64,000 bases of DNA, from NCBI GenBank assembly GCA_041749255.1, contig JBGTBR010000076.1:1-64000 (forward strand). The letters run 5' to 3'. The translations under genes were made by a program, and so were the position numbers. This document shows, in pieces, positions 36,201 to 45,341 of the stretch. The notes beneath the pieces are model-generated. The model made no database searches and was not told where the DNA came from. It saw only the letters and a program-made list of their open reading frames with translations. Each line of letters opens with the position of its first letter. The stretch's first letter is position 1. Origin of the DNA: JABDLO01 sp041749255. Its GTDB lineage: Bacteria > Bacteroidota > Bacteroidia > Chitinophagales > Saprospiraceae.

Positions 36201-38602
36201 GAGTTTTGTCATGTTTAAATGAAATGGTCATTTTATCATCTGTAATTGAAGGAACGGTCACTGACTATCGGTGGCTGGACTCTGATAATATGGTAGTAGG
36301 AAATGATATAATTTTTAGCACCAGTATATCAGGCGAATATACATTGGTTATCACAGCGGAAAATGGATGTACGGAAGAAGCAACTGTATTGGTCACTGAA
36401 GACAGAGAACCACCAGAATTTCAGGTTGAAAACACTGATATAAATTGCAATTCCAATGTCGCAAATGTCGAAGTAATCGTCATGGATCCATACGAAAGTC
36501 TTACTTGGAATGGCCCGTTTTCTATTCCTGATGACGTGCTCATTTTCTCAACCAATCAAATCGGAATTTATAGCGTGAGAGTAGTCGGGCTAAACGGATG
36601 TGATAGTGTATTTGCTTTTGATGTTGTCGAAGACTTCGCACCTCCCTCTATCGATTCTGTAAATTTTTCTGATTTAAATTGCAGTCAATCGGAAGTGGAT
36701 TTAGCTTTGATGGTCGGTAGTCAGGGCTCTTCATTTAGCTGGACTACTCCGGATGGAACAATTCTTACCGATTCAGTCATTACCGTAAATACCAGTGGGC
36801 TTTACAGTGTAACAGTAGAAGGAAATAATGGATGTGAAACTTCGACGCAAATTACTGTGGGCGAAGATTTTAGAATACCGGTCATAGAAGCAGTTGGGGG
36901 AAGTATAGACTGTATAATGACACGTGTTAGGATTAATGTAAGCTCAGATCTGAATCCTGCCAGTATTTTGTGGAATGGTCCGGACGATTATACATCTTCC
37001 TCTGATAATCCGCTTGTGCTTTTACCCGGAATTTACAATGTAACGGTTACAGCAGAAAATGGCTGTGAGGCTACTTCATCTGCCGAAGTCATTGATAATA
37101 TTGATCCTCCCGTAATTGATTTGCCTGAAAACACATTGTTGTTCTGCGATGGATCGGGAGTGAATCTGACTGTTGAAGTGAGTGACCCTAACGCTATATA
37201 TAATTGGTTTGGTCCTGAGTTGTTTTTCAGTAATGAAGCAAGACCTTTTGTAGAATTGGAAGGTCTATATTATTTATATTTACTCGGAGATAATGGTTGC
37301 CTAACGGTAGATTCTACCCTTGTCATTTTGGATACCCGTCTGCCTGCAGTTAATGTGGAAGCAGATGTACTTAATTGTGTCACAACAGAGGTAGTACTTA
37401 CCGCACAAACTGAAGAAGCCGTTTTTTCTTATGAATGGAAAGATGAAAACGGATTTCTATCCAGTGCATCAAGCTTATCTATTTCCCAGCCAGGAAATTA
37501 TACTGTGGTGGTAACGGGTTTGAATTTATGTGTGGATTCCACCTCCGTTCAGGTAACAGAAGATGTAGAACCCCCTGATATAATCATTGAATCTTCCGGA
37601 ATTGTTCAATGCAATGCAACTATGGTTGGATTAGATGCTTCTGCATCAATAGGCCGAAACAATATTGCATTTCAATGGTCAACAGATAACGGTAACATCA
37701 TCACCAATCCTGAAAATTCCACAATCCAGATTGATGGTTCCGGAGATTACAGGTTAACTGTCATGGACATTGTCAATGGCTGTATAGCTGACACAATCAT
37801 AGTTGTAGAGGAGGTTGAACAGCAATTTATTGATTTCAGTTTAGAAGTGACTGGGCCTTCCTGTCCGGGATTTGAAAATGGTAGAATAGAGCTGACAGAT
37901 TTTGATGGAGGAACGGGACCTTACATGGTTTCTTTTGATGGAGGACCATTCAGGGAAAGAACATCCCTTTCTTTTCTTGCTCCTGGAATGTACAGTATTG
38001 TTGTCAGGGATTTTTTCGGATGTGAAGTTTCTCAGGTTGTAACAGTCCCTGAACCTTTAGAAGTAGTAGTGGATCTGGGGCCCGATCTCTTTATTGGTTT
38101 TGGACAAAGTGTAGTGCTTGAACCCATATTTAATATAAGCCTGGATGGAATATCTTTTCTGGAATGGTCTCCACCTATTGGGCTGGATTGCCAAAATTGC
38201 CTGAATCCAATGGCAAGCCCTGAAAAAAGTATCACCTACGAATTGGTGGTGACAGACACCAATGGATGTTCGTCTACAGATGACATTTTTATACAAGTAG
38301 AATTGACTGATGGAATTGTGCTTCCTAACGTATTTGCACCAGAAAGCAATACCGGAAATGATGTATTTTATATTGGTCAAACAGAAGGAATTCAATTGGT
38401 ACAATTTATGAGCATTTACGATCGATGGGGAAACAGGGTATTTCATAGTCAAAATTTTCCTCCTGGTGATCCGTCTTTTGGTTGGGACGGGAACTTCAGA
38501 GGTCAAAGGACTAACTCATCTGTATTTGCCGTAGTAGCAGAGTTGCTTATGAATGATGGACGGGTTATCGTATTAACCACAGATCTTACACTTGTCAGGT
38601 AA
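33221..38602 (+). CDS. Giant T9SS type B surface protein with fifteen tandem Ig-like repeats
   Basis: An exported protein of 1793 residues with a TTG start directly at a signal peptide (MKAWIRLFFLISVSILSGYRASS). Residues about 25-190 resemble a proprotein-convertase P domain (GDLNLKLRSPAGQEIQ ... NGVWTIVVEDV). Residues about 367-1533 are fifteen tandem Ig/PKD-like repeats of about 78 residues. Each has a Cys near its start (for example LSCQNNEITL, IDCNFSERIV) and ends G-x-Y...NGC, so each could form an internal disulfide. A SprB-type repeat follows (ENGRIELTDFDGGTGPY), then the CHU_C sorting domain (VLPNVFAPESNTGND ... IYDRWGNRVF ... TDLTLVR). It is a likely adhesin or gliding-related surface fibre. 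Confidence 0.88.
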   Translation: MKAWIRLFFLISVSILSGYRASSQCNLTSEVFIADFDTTVFSFVVEGAIDNNLATNSICGIRMVFRHEFIGDLNLKLRSPAGQEIQLLGPAIESAPNTFFVRWDVTIVPCGFTAIPDQGLSPVWNNLNNWFQFRTYEGSYYPFIGCLEDLNTGPVNGVWTIVVEDVVEFGGGLIEEFTLIFCNPAGFDCTPCLASGGSLVQNEPAICKNSAALQFIPEVDFAGNTPGDDYSYRYLVYNEDGFLFDGYEVDLRNFPAGDYEICGLSLLSEEETGLALTPGLSKTTIMTSIVDQLGCYDVSSNCITITIVEAVDTITIDTLICLGDVLLYEGVEYSEAGQYLVGYSGDSCQTATLIDLSVYQIEAVINGGDQMLSCQNNEITLSGVGSTAEQTLTYAWYKEEDGERVFWSDEFEITVSETGTYVFEVESNGCVSNASVEVQDDGSFIVLNFDHGLIDCNQSMTTITTTANKEIVNINWQGPAGFSSDLLNIEVSLPGLYFVEITDIDGCVTQDSVLIRSDAVLETPTINPQNITCDRTAIRPNVELSDTSGLQFEWSNTLGFSSTFLNPLITKPGFYFLDITGENGCTARHLVTIFDDRAYPQVSTSVDPIDCNFSERIVTTTSDIQNVTYSWSGPDGFASSGQNPVVRSAGTYFVTVTTEQGCSTIDTLTVVEDGVLPNIFADDIVIRCSDNGEVRLTVDTDANNPSFQWTGPGNYMEFGPDPIAQTIGTYTVIVTGSNGCARSAEFEVMPGDNTPDISINSDPVSCDSSTVRIVPSNLNLTYEYTSPSGIVYTIADPRVDELGEYIVRVEDTANGCFATYTHEVAIDTVTPILNFEEYEINCLNENVRIQYMSNINLRSFEWSGPDGFSSNLNFPVVSEPGIYFLNVTAQNGCTNSFEVLVTDNFDSPDVETSDQFLTCENEEIALGFATAENGLTFEWTGPNGFTSTLTNPLVSMEGLYQATATGANGCVSMLEVTVTYDTMAPVLVSAEVDGVLSCLNEMVILSSVIEGTVTDYRWLDSDNMVVGNDIIFSTSISGEYTLVITAENGCTEEATVLVTEDREPPEFQVENTDINCNSNVANVEVIVMDPYESLTWNGPFSIPDDVLIFSTNQIGIYSVRVVGLNGCDSVFAFDVVEDFAPPSIDSVNFSDLNCSQSEVDLALMVGSQGSSFSWTTPDGTILTDSVITVNTSGLYSVTVEGNNGCETSTQITVGEDFRIPVIEAVGGSIDCIMTRVRINVSSDLNPASILWNGPDDYTSSSDNPLVLLPGIYNVTVTAENGCEATSSAEVIDNIDPPVIDLPENTLLFCDGSGVNLTVEVSDPNAIYNWFGPELFFSNEARPFVELEGLYYLYLLGDNGCLTVDSTLVILDTRLPAVNVEADVLNCVTTEVVLTAQTEEAVFSYEWKDENGFLSSASSLSISQPGNYTVVVTGLNLCVDSTSVQVTEDVEPPDIIIESSGIVQCNATMVGLDASASIGRNNIAFQWSTDNGNIITNPENSTIQIDGSGDYRLTVMDIVNGCIADTIIVVEEVEQQFIDFSLEVTGPSCPGFENGRIELTDFDGGTGPYMVSFDGGPFRERTSLSFLAPGMYSIVVRDFFGCEVSQVVTVPEPLEVVVDLGPDLFIGFGQSVVLEPIFNISLDGISFLEWSPPIGLDCQNCLNPMASPEKSITYELVVTDTNGCSSTDDIFIQVELTDGIVLPNVFAPESNTGNDVFYIGQTEGIQLVQFMSIYDRWGNRVFHSQNFPPGDPSFGWDGNFRGQRTNSSVFAVVAELLMNDGRVIVLTTDLTLVR

Positions 38603-38642
38603 CATATTATAATTTAATTTAAAGTGTTACAAGTAATTTTAT

Positions 38643-38650
38643 TACTTTTG
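38643..38650 (+). promoter_or_regulatory. -7 element (TACTTTTG) before the second CHU_C gene
   Basis: TACTTTTG lies 15 bases before the ATG at 38665 and 63 bases before the internal ATG at 38713, so the gene probably has its own promoter rather than relying on read-through from the repeat gene. Confidence 0.5.
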
Positions 38651-38664
38651 TCAAAGCGAAAAAA

Positions 38665-41600
38665 ATGGACCCTGAGGGATCATACCTGAAGAGTCAGAAG
38701 AAAATGGTTTTTATGAGAAGTAAGTCGATTCAGGTAATTATATTACTATTCTGCATTAGTGTTTTATGGATTGATCTGTCAGGACAATGTAGCGATACGC
38801 CTCAGGCGGGCTTATTTTGTGATCCTGACTTGCCTGATGGGGCTCCACTTCTGTGTAATCTCGATTGTTTGGATGGTTTTATGGATAGATTACCCGTAGA
38901 AGATCCTATGATATTAATGGACCAACCTCCGAGACTTTGTTCCAATGGAATGGGAAATCAGGGAGATCCTAATAATATGTCATGGTTCGCTTTTATTGCT
39001 GGCTCAGAAACGATCCGGTTTCGCATCACACCTTCCAACTGTACAGTAGAGGGAAACAATCTCACAGGTATTCAGGCAGGTATATACACCCGATGTTACG
39101 ATTGGGATGATCTCTATTGTATAGGGGATTGTCAAATCGATGCTTTTGAAATAGGCGGCCCTGGTTTCATAGTAGGACAAACGTATTACTTTTTTCTGGA
39201 TGGATGCAATGGTAGTGTTTGTGATTACAGGGTTGAAGTCATTGAAGGTGAACAACCTTTCCGATTACCTGAAATTACAGGGATGATTCCCAATATAGAC
39301 CTTGAAAATGATACAGTTTGCCTCGGTGCTTCCTTAACTTTTATGCTCTCGGGTTTGACTCAGGAGGGGATTGACTATACCTATACTATTACTCCTCCTA
39401 CTTCTGATTATCCCAGTGGGAGACACCCGGAAGAATCACTTCCGCTTACCGATTGGGTGTTTAATGAAGAAGGCGTTTTTACCTTATCAGTACAGGCTAC
39501 CAATGGATGTGATGTTACCGATGTTTTTACGCGGAATGTCATAGTTTCCCGGATTGAAGATGTGATATATGATGATATAGAGCTATGTCTTGAAGACATC
39601 AGTTCTTTTCCGGGGCCTGAAGGTTGGGTAGGGAATAATATATTTTTTCCAGGAAATAACAGGGTTGCAGTAGACAATGAGTTTGGATGCACGTATTTTC
39701 AGGAAATCAATGTACGAACCATTTCTCTTGGACCCAGGACAGATGTAGATTTATACGTTTGCACGGATGATTTTCCATTTGAATATGAAGGATATATCAT
39801 CAGTGAACAAGTAACGAATATGCCACTTTCTTTGGATAATGCATCATCAACAGGCTGTGATAGTTTGGTATCTCTTACCGTATCACATTTGTCACTGGAT
39901 GCGGAAATTGTAATTCAGGATTGTGTGGGAGAGGATGTATTATTAGAGCTTGCAATTGGAGGGAGAAGTCCATCAGGATTGAGTATTGATCAGGTAGTCT
40001 GGTTGGATGAACAGGATAATGTAATACAACCCTTTGATGCAGAAGGTGTGGTCATCGCCATTCAGAATAATGGTGTATACAGAGCTGAAATGGATATATC
40101 TTTCAATGGAATTCAATGCAATCAGATTATAACTTCAGGCCCTATCGATATTAATGATACAAGACCAGAACCACCACAGCTTTTGAACTGGAATGATTCA
40201 TTTTGTTCAAATGATGTTGTGCAAACGTATCGTATAGCCGAAGCTTCAGAAGAAATATTTGAGTACATATGGAGTTACCCTGATGGACTTTCAGACGTTA
40301 TGGACAATCAAAGCGACTCACTTGTGGTAAATTGGGGTAACATCCCCGGTGGTGAAATATGTGTTGTTGCTGTATCGGCATGTGGGGAAAGCATTCCGGT
40401 TTGTATGTTGATCACTACTTTGAATATCCCGGAACCGGAGATAGATGTACAAGGTATATTTTGTGTCGACGAAGAAGTGATTGTGACCTCCATCGGGGAT
40501 CCTCAATGGAGCCATAACTGGGATTTCCAGGATGGTGTCGTCATTTTTTCAAATGATCTGGCTGGTTCTGGGCCTCATTCAATTTTGTATTCACAACCTG
40601 GTAATAAAGTTTTATCCTTAATAGTGAATGATGGTGACTGTATTTCTGATGAAATAACTTTTTCATTTACTATTGATGAAAGGCTCGAATTTTCAACAAC
40701 GGAATGCAGGGCTACCAATGAATCAGTTGAGTTTTTCTGGGAAGAAGTTCCCGGTGCTTCGGATTATGAAATTATCATTGTTACCGGCCAACAGGGAATG
40801 CGGGACGGCAATAGCTTTTTTGTAGGAGGTCTTGCTTTTGAAGAAGAAGTCATCATGGAGATCACAGCTTTGTCTGATAACCCTTGTGCAAATTCTTTGC
40901 CGCTGTTGGTTTCCTGTGTGGCTGCATGTGAGAATATTGAGTTCAATATTGAAAGTCAGATTCCTCAATTTTGTCTGGGAGAGATTGAAGAGCCCTTTTC
41001 GTTGATCACGACAGAAGTCGGGGAAGGGATTGAGATACAGTATAGTGGTTCTGGAGTCAATCAACAAGGTATTTTTGATCCTGCCGGCTTGCCTGCGGGT
41101 TCTTATACCATTGAGGCGTCAATAGAGATAGATGGTTGCAATTATTCCGATTTTACCGTCATTGAAATCCTCGAACTTCCAGTTTTTGATTATGAAATAG
41201 AACAACCAATTTGTCCAGGAGAAAGTGTTGGTAGCATCACTTTTACACCCGAAGTGTCCACAGATGTATACACTTATTTTTTGAATGACCAAATTATCAA
41301 TGAAGATACGGTCTTTTTAGAACCTGGCACTTACACAGTAAGAGTACTCAATGGGTCAGGATGTGCAATTGAAGAAATGATCACCATCATTTCTCCTATG
41401 TTGTTTCCGGAACTGTCTTTTGGAGGTCGATTTCAAATAGAGGAAGGCGAAAGTCTCCATATAAGCTTACAATACAATGTTAACGATGCGGATCGGATAG
41501 ATAGTGTCGTATGGTTTTTGCCATTAACGGGGGAACTTTGCTCAGGAAATGTAGAGCAGTGTAGCGAAGTGACTTGGTTACCTGAGGCAGGTACAGGAGA

Positions 41601-41967
41601 TGTTTGTATAACTGTCTATTTTGATGGTGAATGTTCTTTGGTCCTTTGTAACTCCTATGTTGTATCGCGTAACACTTTGGTATACATTCCTAATGTATTT
41701 TCTCCCAATCAGGATGGCAATAATGATTTTTTAACCATAGGTACCAATGATCCTTCATTGTTAATTAGAAAAGTGATTATTTATGACAGATGGGGTAGTG
41801 TGGTACATCGGCTTCAAAATATTAATGTTGAACAAGAGCTCATTATTTGGGATGGAATGTATTCTGATCGACCCGCTATGCCGGGTGTTTACGTCTATTT
41901 AATAGAATGTACCAACGAAAACGGTGAGACATTAATAAAAACCGGAGACATTACTCTTATCCGGTAG
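38665..41967 (+). CDS. T9SS type B surface protein with PKD-like domains
   Basis: An exported protein of 1100 residues. The hydrophobic signal starts after Met17 (MRSKSIQVIILLFCISVLWIDLSGQ), so the ATG at 38713 is a plausible alternative start. The N-terminal region (CSDTPQAGLFCDPDLPDGAPLLCNLDCLDGF) is cysteine-rich and resembles N-terminal modules of other Bacteroidota surface proteins. PKD/Ig-like segments follow, and the C-terminus is a CHU_C domain (VYIPNVFSPNQDGNNDFLTI ... IYDRWGSVVHRL ... GDITLIR). It lies 62 bases after the repeat protein in the same orientation; the two may work together on the cell surface. Confidence 0.85.
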   Translation: MDPEGSYLKSQKKMVFMRSKSIQVIILLFCISVLWIDLSGQCSDTPQAGLFCDPDLPDGAPLLCNLDCLDGFMDRLPVEDPMILMDQPPRLCSNGMGNQGDPNNMSWFAFIAGSETIRFRITPSNCTVEGNNLTGIQAGIYTRCYDWDDLYCIGDCQIDAFEIGGPGFIVGQTYYFFLDGCNGSVCDYRVEVIEGEQPFRLPEITGMIPNIDLENDTVCLGASLTFMLSGLTQEGIDYTYTITPPTSDYPSGRHPEESLPLTDWVFNEEGVFTLSVQATNGCDVTDVFTRNVIVSRIEDVIYDDIELCLEDISSFPGPEGWVGNNIFFPGNNRVAVDNEFGCTYFQEINVRTISLGPRTDVDLYVCTDDFPFEYEGYIISEQVTNMPLSLDNASSTGCDSLVSLTVSHLSLDAEIVIQDCVGEDVLLELAIGGRSPSGLSIDQVVWLDEQDNVIQPFDAEGVVIAIQNNGVYRAEMDISFNGIQCNQIITSGPIDINDTRPEPPQLLNWNDSFCSNDVVQTYRIAEASEEIFEYIWSYPDGLSDVMDNQSDSLVVNWGNIPGGEICVVAVSACGESIPVCMLITTLNIPEPEIDVQGIFCVDEEVIVTSIGDPQWSHNWDFQDGVVIFSNDLAGSGPHSILYSQPGNKVLSLIVNDGDCISDEITFSFTIDERLEFSTTECRATNESVEFFWEEVPGASDYEIIIVTGQQGMRDGNSFFVGGLAFEEEVIMEITALSDNPCANSLPLLVSCVAACENIEFNIESQIPQFCLGEIEEPFSLITTEVGEGIEIQYSGSGVNQQGIFDPAGLPAGSYTIEASIEIDGCNYSDFTVIEILELPVFDYEIEQPICPGESVGSITFTPEVSTDVYTYFLNDQIINEDTVFLEPGTYTVRVLNGSGCAIEEMITIISPMLFPELSFGGRFQIEEGESLHISLQYNVNDADRIDSVVWFLPLTGELCSGNVEQCSEVTWLPEAGTGDVCITVYFDGECSLVLCNSYVVSRNTLVYIPNVFSPNQDGNNDFLTIGTNDPSLLIRKVIIYDRWGSVVHRLQNINVEQELIIWDGMYSDRPAMPGVYVYLIECTNENGETLIKTGDITLIR

Positions 41968-42589
41968 TCAGTGAACTTACAAGGTTTACCACACCAGTGA
42001 TAATGTATTGAATACCTATTGCCATAACAATAAACCCCATAATCCTGCTGATGGCTTTCAGTCCTGTATATCCCAGTACCCTGAATAGCAGTGGACTCAT
42101 TCTTAATGTCAGATATATGATAAATGCGCTGAACGCAATAACTCCAATGATTATAAACCTTGTACTCCATTCGGTAAATTCAGCATAGTAGCCTATAAGT
42201 AATGAAATAGAGCCCGGACCTGATAACATGGGCATGGCCATAGGGGCAAAAGAAATATCTTCCTTTTCCATGGCTTCTTTTTTTACTTTATCATTAATAG
42301 CCCTGCTTTGTGAAAACTTGCCACTTAGCAGGGCAAAGCCTGAGGTCATGATAACGATACCTCCAGCAATCCTTATGGCATTGATACTTACTCCAAAAAA
42401 ACTTAGAATATATGAACCTCCTAAAAAGAATGCGATGAGTATTACTCCAAAGTATATAGAAGTTTGTCTCGAGGTGACATTTCTTTCCCGGACAGTATGA
42501 TCAGGGGTCAATGCCAAAAAAACTGGAATGGCACCCAATGGATTGACAACTGAGATCAGCGATGCAAGACATGCAATGAATATTGACAT
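41957..42589 (-). CDS. MarC-family integral membrane protein
   Basis: A 210-residue membrane protein with six predicted helices and the MarC-family features VNPLGAIPVFLALTPDHT near the N-terminus, IRIAGGIVIMTSGFALL, and AMPMLSGPGSISLLIGYYA. The family is widespread but its transport function is unknown. The older link to multiple antibiotic resistance in E. coli has not held up. It is convergent with the surface protein and overlaps its stop by 11 bases. Confidence 0.85.
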   Translation of the reverse strand: MSIFIACLASLISVVNPLGAIPVFLALTPDHTVRERNVTSRQTSIYFGVILIAFFLGGSYILSFFGVSINAIRIAGGIVIMTSGFALLSGKFSQSRAINDKVKKEAMEKEDISFAPMAMPMLSGPGSISLLIGYYAEFTEWSTRFIIIGVIAFSAFIIYLTLRMSPLLFRVLGYTGLKAISRIMGFIVMAIGIQYIITGVVNLVSSLTTG

Positions 42590-42603
42590 AATATAATTTT
42601 GTG

Positions 42604-42611
42604 CAAATATA
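42604..42611 (-). promoter_or_regulatory. -7 element (TATATTTG) of the marC-like gene
   Basis: TATATTTG on the minus strand lies 15 bases upstream of the ATG at 42589. Confidence 0.5.
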
Positions 42612-42682
42612 ATTACTTAGATAATGCGAAATTATATTTGGGATAAATAATTTTATAAAGGGAAATAATATGAAGTGAAATT

Positions 42683-43375
42683 TTATATTGAGGCCTTACA
42701 GACAAAATCCATAAAGAAAAGGACTACATAAAGCTGTTCGTTTCTATTAAGATGGGTATTATCGACGAGGAAGGCATCTTTAGACTTTGTAAGGGGGCTG
42801 TGTTCTCTGGTGGTATCGATGTGATCCCTATGTAAGAGATTTTCTCTTACTTCTTTTATTGTATTTAATTTGCCTTTTGACTTCAATTCCGAATATCTTC
42901 TTTCCACTCTTGTGTCAATATCAGCTGTGAGAAAGAGTTTTAATTCTGCTTGAGGAAAGACGACGGTTGTTATATCCCGGCCATCCATTACAATTCCCTT
43001 GTTTTTTCCCAGGGTTTTTTGAATATAGACCAGCTTTTTGCGTACTTCGGGGATTACGGCAATTTCACTGACCATAGCGGAAACTCTTAGAGTCCGTATT
43101 TCGTCTTCTACATCTTTATTATTGAGTAGGGTTCTGTTAAATCCATTGGAAGAATAGAAGTCAATTTGTATATGGTCGAGTACCTGTATGACGGCATTGT
43201 GATCGTGTATATCTAAATCATGATCAAGGCAATACAGACAAACAGCCCTGTACATGGCTCCGGAATCGACGTACTTATAGTTTAGATGCCGGGCAAGGTC
43301 TTTGGCCAGGGTTGATTTTCCACAGGAAGAAAAACCATCTATTGCTATGACAATTTTAGAAGCGTTTGATCTCAC
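42683..43375 (-). CDS. cmk: Cytidylate kinase
   Basis: Cmk phosphorylates CMP and dCMP with ATP. The 230-residue protein has the P-loop GFSSCGKSTLAKDLA, YVDSGAMYRAV, the long CMP-binding insert with VRKKLVYIQKTLGKNKGIVMDGRDI, and KLFLTADIDTRVERR. Length is typical. It lies downstream of the DUF2795 gene but is separated from it by a terminator-like hairpin. Confidence 0.95.
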   Translation of the reverse strand: MRSNASKIVIAIDGFSSCGKSTLAKDLARHLNYKYVDSGAMYRAVCLYCLDHDLDIHDHNAVIQVLDHIQIDFYSSNGFNRTLLNNKDVEDEIRTLRVSAMVSEIAVIPEVRKKLVYIQKTLGKNKGIVMDGRDITTVVFPQAELKLFLTADIDTRVERRYSELKSKGKLNTIKEVRENLLHRDHIDTTREHSPLTKSKDAFLVDNTHLNRNEQLYVVLFFMDFVCKASI

Positions 43376-43392
43376 AGGAGAAAAATAAATAA

Positions 43393-43432
43393 AAAAAGAC
43401 TTATCAAATGTATTTAAGATAAGTCTTTTTAA
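43393..43432 (-). terminator. Hairpin terminator after the DUF2795 gene
   Basis: AAAAAGACTTATC pairs with GATAAGTCTTTTT around an 11-12 base loop and is flanked by A and T tracts, so it can act in both directions. It lies between the DUF2795 gene and cmk, both on the minus strand. Confidence 0.7.
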
Positions 43433-43449
43433 AGTATTGCGTTATTTGA

Positions 43450-43671
43450 TCAGTATTCGTCTTCGTTAAACAAAAAGTCATCTTTTCTCGGATAGTCCGG
43501 CCAGATATCTTCCATGGTTTCATAGATTTCTCCTTCATCTTCTAATTCCTGAAGATTTTCAATCACTTCCAATGAAGCTCCTGATCGAATGGCGTAGTCG
43601 ATCAATTCGTCTCTTGTAGCCGGCCAGGGTGCATCTTCAAGTTGATGGGCTAACTCTAAAGTCCAATACAT
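43450..43671 (-). CDS. Small DUF2795 protein
   Basis: A 73-residue acidic protein: MYWTLELAHQLEDAPWPATRDELIDYAIRSG... The W-P-A-T-R-x-E-L-I-D-Y-A core is the DUF2795 signature, a small family of unknown role common in Bacteroidota. It has its own -7 element (43722-43729) and a terminator, so it is likely a single-gene unit. Confidence 0.8.
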   Translation of the reverse strand: MYWTLELAHQLEDAPWPATRDELIDYAIRSGASLEVIENLQELEDEGEIYETMEDIWPDYPRKDDFLFNEDEY

Positions 43672-43721
43672 ATTTTTTTATAGTAATAAGGTGAATAATA
43701 TAATTCCCGTGAAAATTCACG

Positions 43722-43729
43722 CAAATGTA
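43722..43729 (-). promoter_or_regulatory. -7 element (TACATTTG) of the DUF2795 gene
   Basis: TACATTTG on the minus strand lies about 51 bases before the ATG at 43671. Immediately downstream is a small inverted repeat, cgtgaa/ttcacg (43709-43722), at the expected start of the transcript. Confidence 0.45.
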
Positions 43730-43886
43730 TTAAAATCTGTGTTTCATCCAAATAATTCATATTTTTTTCATCAGGAATCATCTATTCAATCATTACTATC
43801 ATACACTAATGCTCAATTAAGATGGGAAACACTCATGCAATACATATTATAAGGTAATAAAGATTCCAATGCAATTGTTAAAGTTC

Positions 43887-44951
43887 TTATAAAATCAACA
43901 TGGCATCACCATAACTGTAAAATCGATAACCTTTTTTTATGGCTTCCTGATATCCTTTCATGATTAAATCATGGCCTCCAAAGGCCGCTACCATTATAAG
44001 CAGGCTTGATTTAGGCAAGTGAAAATTGGTGATCATCCTGTTGGCTATACTAAATTCATGGGGTGGATAAATGAATAGATTGGTCCATCCTTCGGCTGAT
44101 TTTAATAAACCATTTGCAGAAACTGCTGATTCTATAGACCTCATGCAGGTAGTTCCTACCGAACAAATATTTTTTCCTTTCTTTTTACTTTCATTGACAA
44201 TTTGAGCGGATTCATCTGTAATTCTAAAATACTCAGCATCCATTTTGTGTTTTGAAAGGTCTTCCACATCGATACTCCTGAAGGTACCTAATCCTACATG
44301 AAGGGTGATCTCAGCAAAATGTATACCCTTAATCTCCAGCCTTTTCATTAATTCCCTGCTAAAATGCAATCCTGCTGTTGGTGCGGCTACTGCACCCGTT
44401 TCTTTGGCATAGATCGTTTGGTATCTTTCCAAATCCAGCTCTTCAGGTTTTCGTTTTATATATTTTGGAAGTGGAGTATTACCTAATTTTTTTAAGGCAT
44501 CCCTAAATTCAGCATCATTACCTTCAAAAAAGAAACGAATTGTCCTTCCTCTGGATGTGGTATTATCTACCACTTCTGCTACCAGTATTTCATTGCCTTC
44601 CTCATCGGAAAAATAAAGCTTATTGCCCACACGAATCTTTCTGGCAGGATCAACCAACACGTCCCACAATCTGGCCGAATCATTTAATTCTCTTAATAAA
44701 AAGACTTCAATCTTAGCCCCGGTCTTTTCCTTTCGGCCATACATTCTGGCAGGATACACTTTGGTGTTATTAAAAACGAAGGTGTCTCCATCATCAAAGT
44801 AATTCAATATATCTTTAAATACTTTATGTTCAATGGTTCCAGTCTTTCTGTCGATGACCATGAGTTTTGAATGGTCTCTTTCTTCAGCAGGATATTGTGC
44901 TATAAGTTCTTCCGGAAGTTCAAAGTTAAATTGAGATAATTTGGTCCTCAT
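43887..44951 (-). CDS. queA: S-adenosylmethionine:tRNA ribosyltransferase-isomerase
   Basis: QueA transfers the ribosyl part of SAM to preQ1 in tRNA, forming epoxyqueuosine. The protein of about 354 residues begins MRTKLSQFNFELPEELIAQYPAEERDHSKLM and contains NNTKVYPARMYG, AAPTAGLHFSRELM, HVGLGTFRSIDVEDLSKHKM and FHLPKSSLLIMVAAFGG, all diagnostic. The frame runs 23 codons further upstream, but a -7 element at 44974-44981 would lie inside that extension, so the ATG at 44951 was chosen. No preQ1 riboswitch is seen. Confidence 0.95.
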   Translation of the reverse strand: MRTKLSQFNFELPEELIAQYPAEERDHSKLMVIDRKTGTIEHKVFKDILNYFDDGDTFVFNNTKVYPARMYGRKEKTGAKIEVFLLRELNDSARLWDVLVDPARKIRVGNKLYFSDEEGNEILVAEVVDNTTSRGRTIRFFFEGNDAEFRDALKKLGNTPLPKYIKRKPEELDLERYQTIYAKETGAVAAPTAGLHFSRELMKRLEIKGIHFAEITLHVGLGTFRSIDVEDLSKHKMDAEYFRITDESAQIVNESKKKGKNICSVGTTCMRSIESAVSANGLLKSAEGWTNLFIYPPHEFSIANRMITNFHLPKSSLLIMVAAFGGHDLIMKGYQEAIKKGYRFYSYGDAMLIL

Positions 44952-44973
44952 GAATGTGTTTTTTTTAAGCGTG

Positions 44974-44981
44974 CAAAAATA
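44974..44981 (-). promoter_or_regulatory. -7 element (TATTTTTG) of queA
   Basis: TATTTTTG on the minus strand lies 23-30 bases before the queA ATG and decides in favour of the shorter start. Confidence 0.5.
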
Positions 44982-45341
44982 GTAATATATTCCTTTATTT
45001 TTATACTGAATACGAATCATTTAACACCTGAAAGAACTTCTTTGGTACAGTAAATTCTGATCGTAAATCCGAAGCCTCCTTCTAGTTTTTAAAAAGCTGA
45101 ATCTTATCTGCTAAAACTTTTCTATTTTTTACATCAAAGGCATCTATGACAAAGTGGGTTTTGATCATATCTGTACTTCTCCAGGTCCAATGAACAATTG
45201 TCAAGAGTATAAATAAGCAATGTATTTCAATGTATTTAAGTATTATAATGTACCGTATAGCTATTGAAATACTCATTTCATCTAAATGGTTTGCTACTAT
45301 AGCAAAAGAATGCTTAGTTTTAATTCCGTATATTATTAATT
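44982..45341. other. Spacer between queA and the ABC permease
   Basis: This divergent gap of about 360 bases holds a 64-codon minus-strand open frame (45276-45082) with a hydrophobic start, which I cannot link to any family and do not call. No TAnnTTTG element for the permease was found at good distance. Confidence 0.4.

Noticed and set aside
34320..37820. CRISPR-like regular repeat array
   Set aside because: The periodicity of about 233 bases comes from diverged protein repeats in one open reading frame.
45082..45276. Minus-strand open frame of 64 codons between queA and the ABC permease
   Set aside because: Hydrophobic start but no family resemblance, promoter or coupling to a neighbour; kept only as a note.
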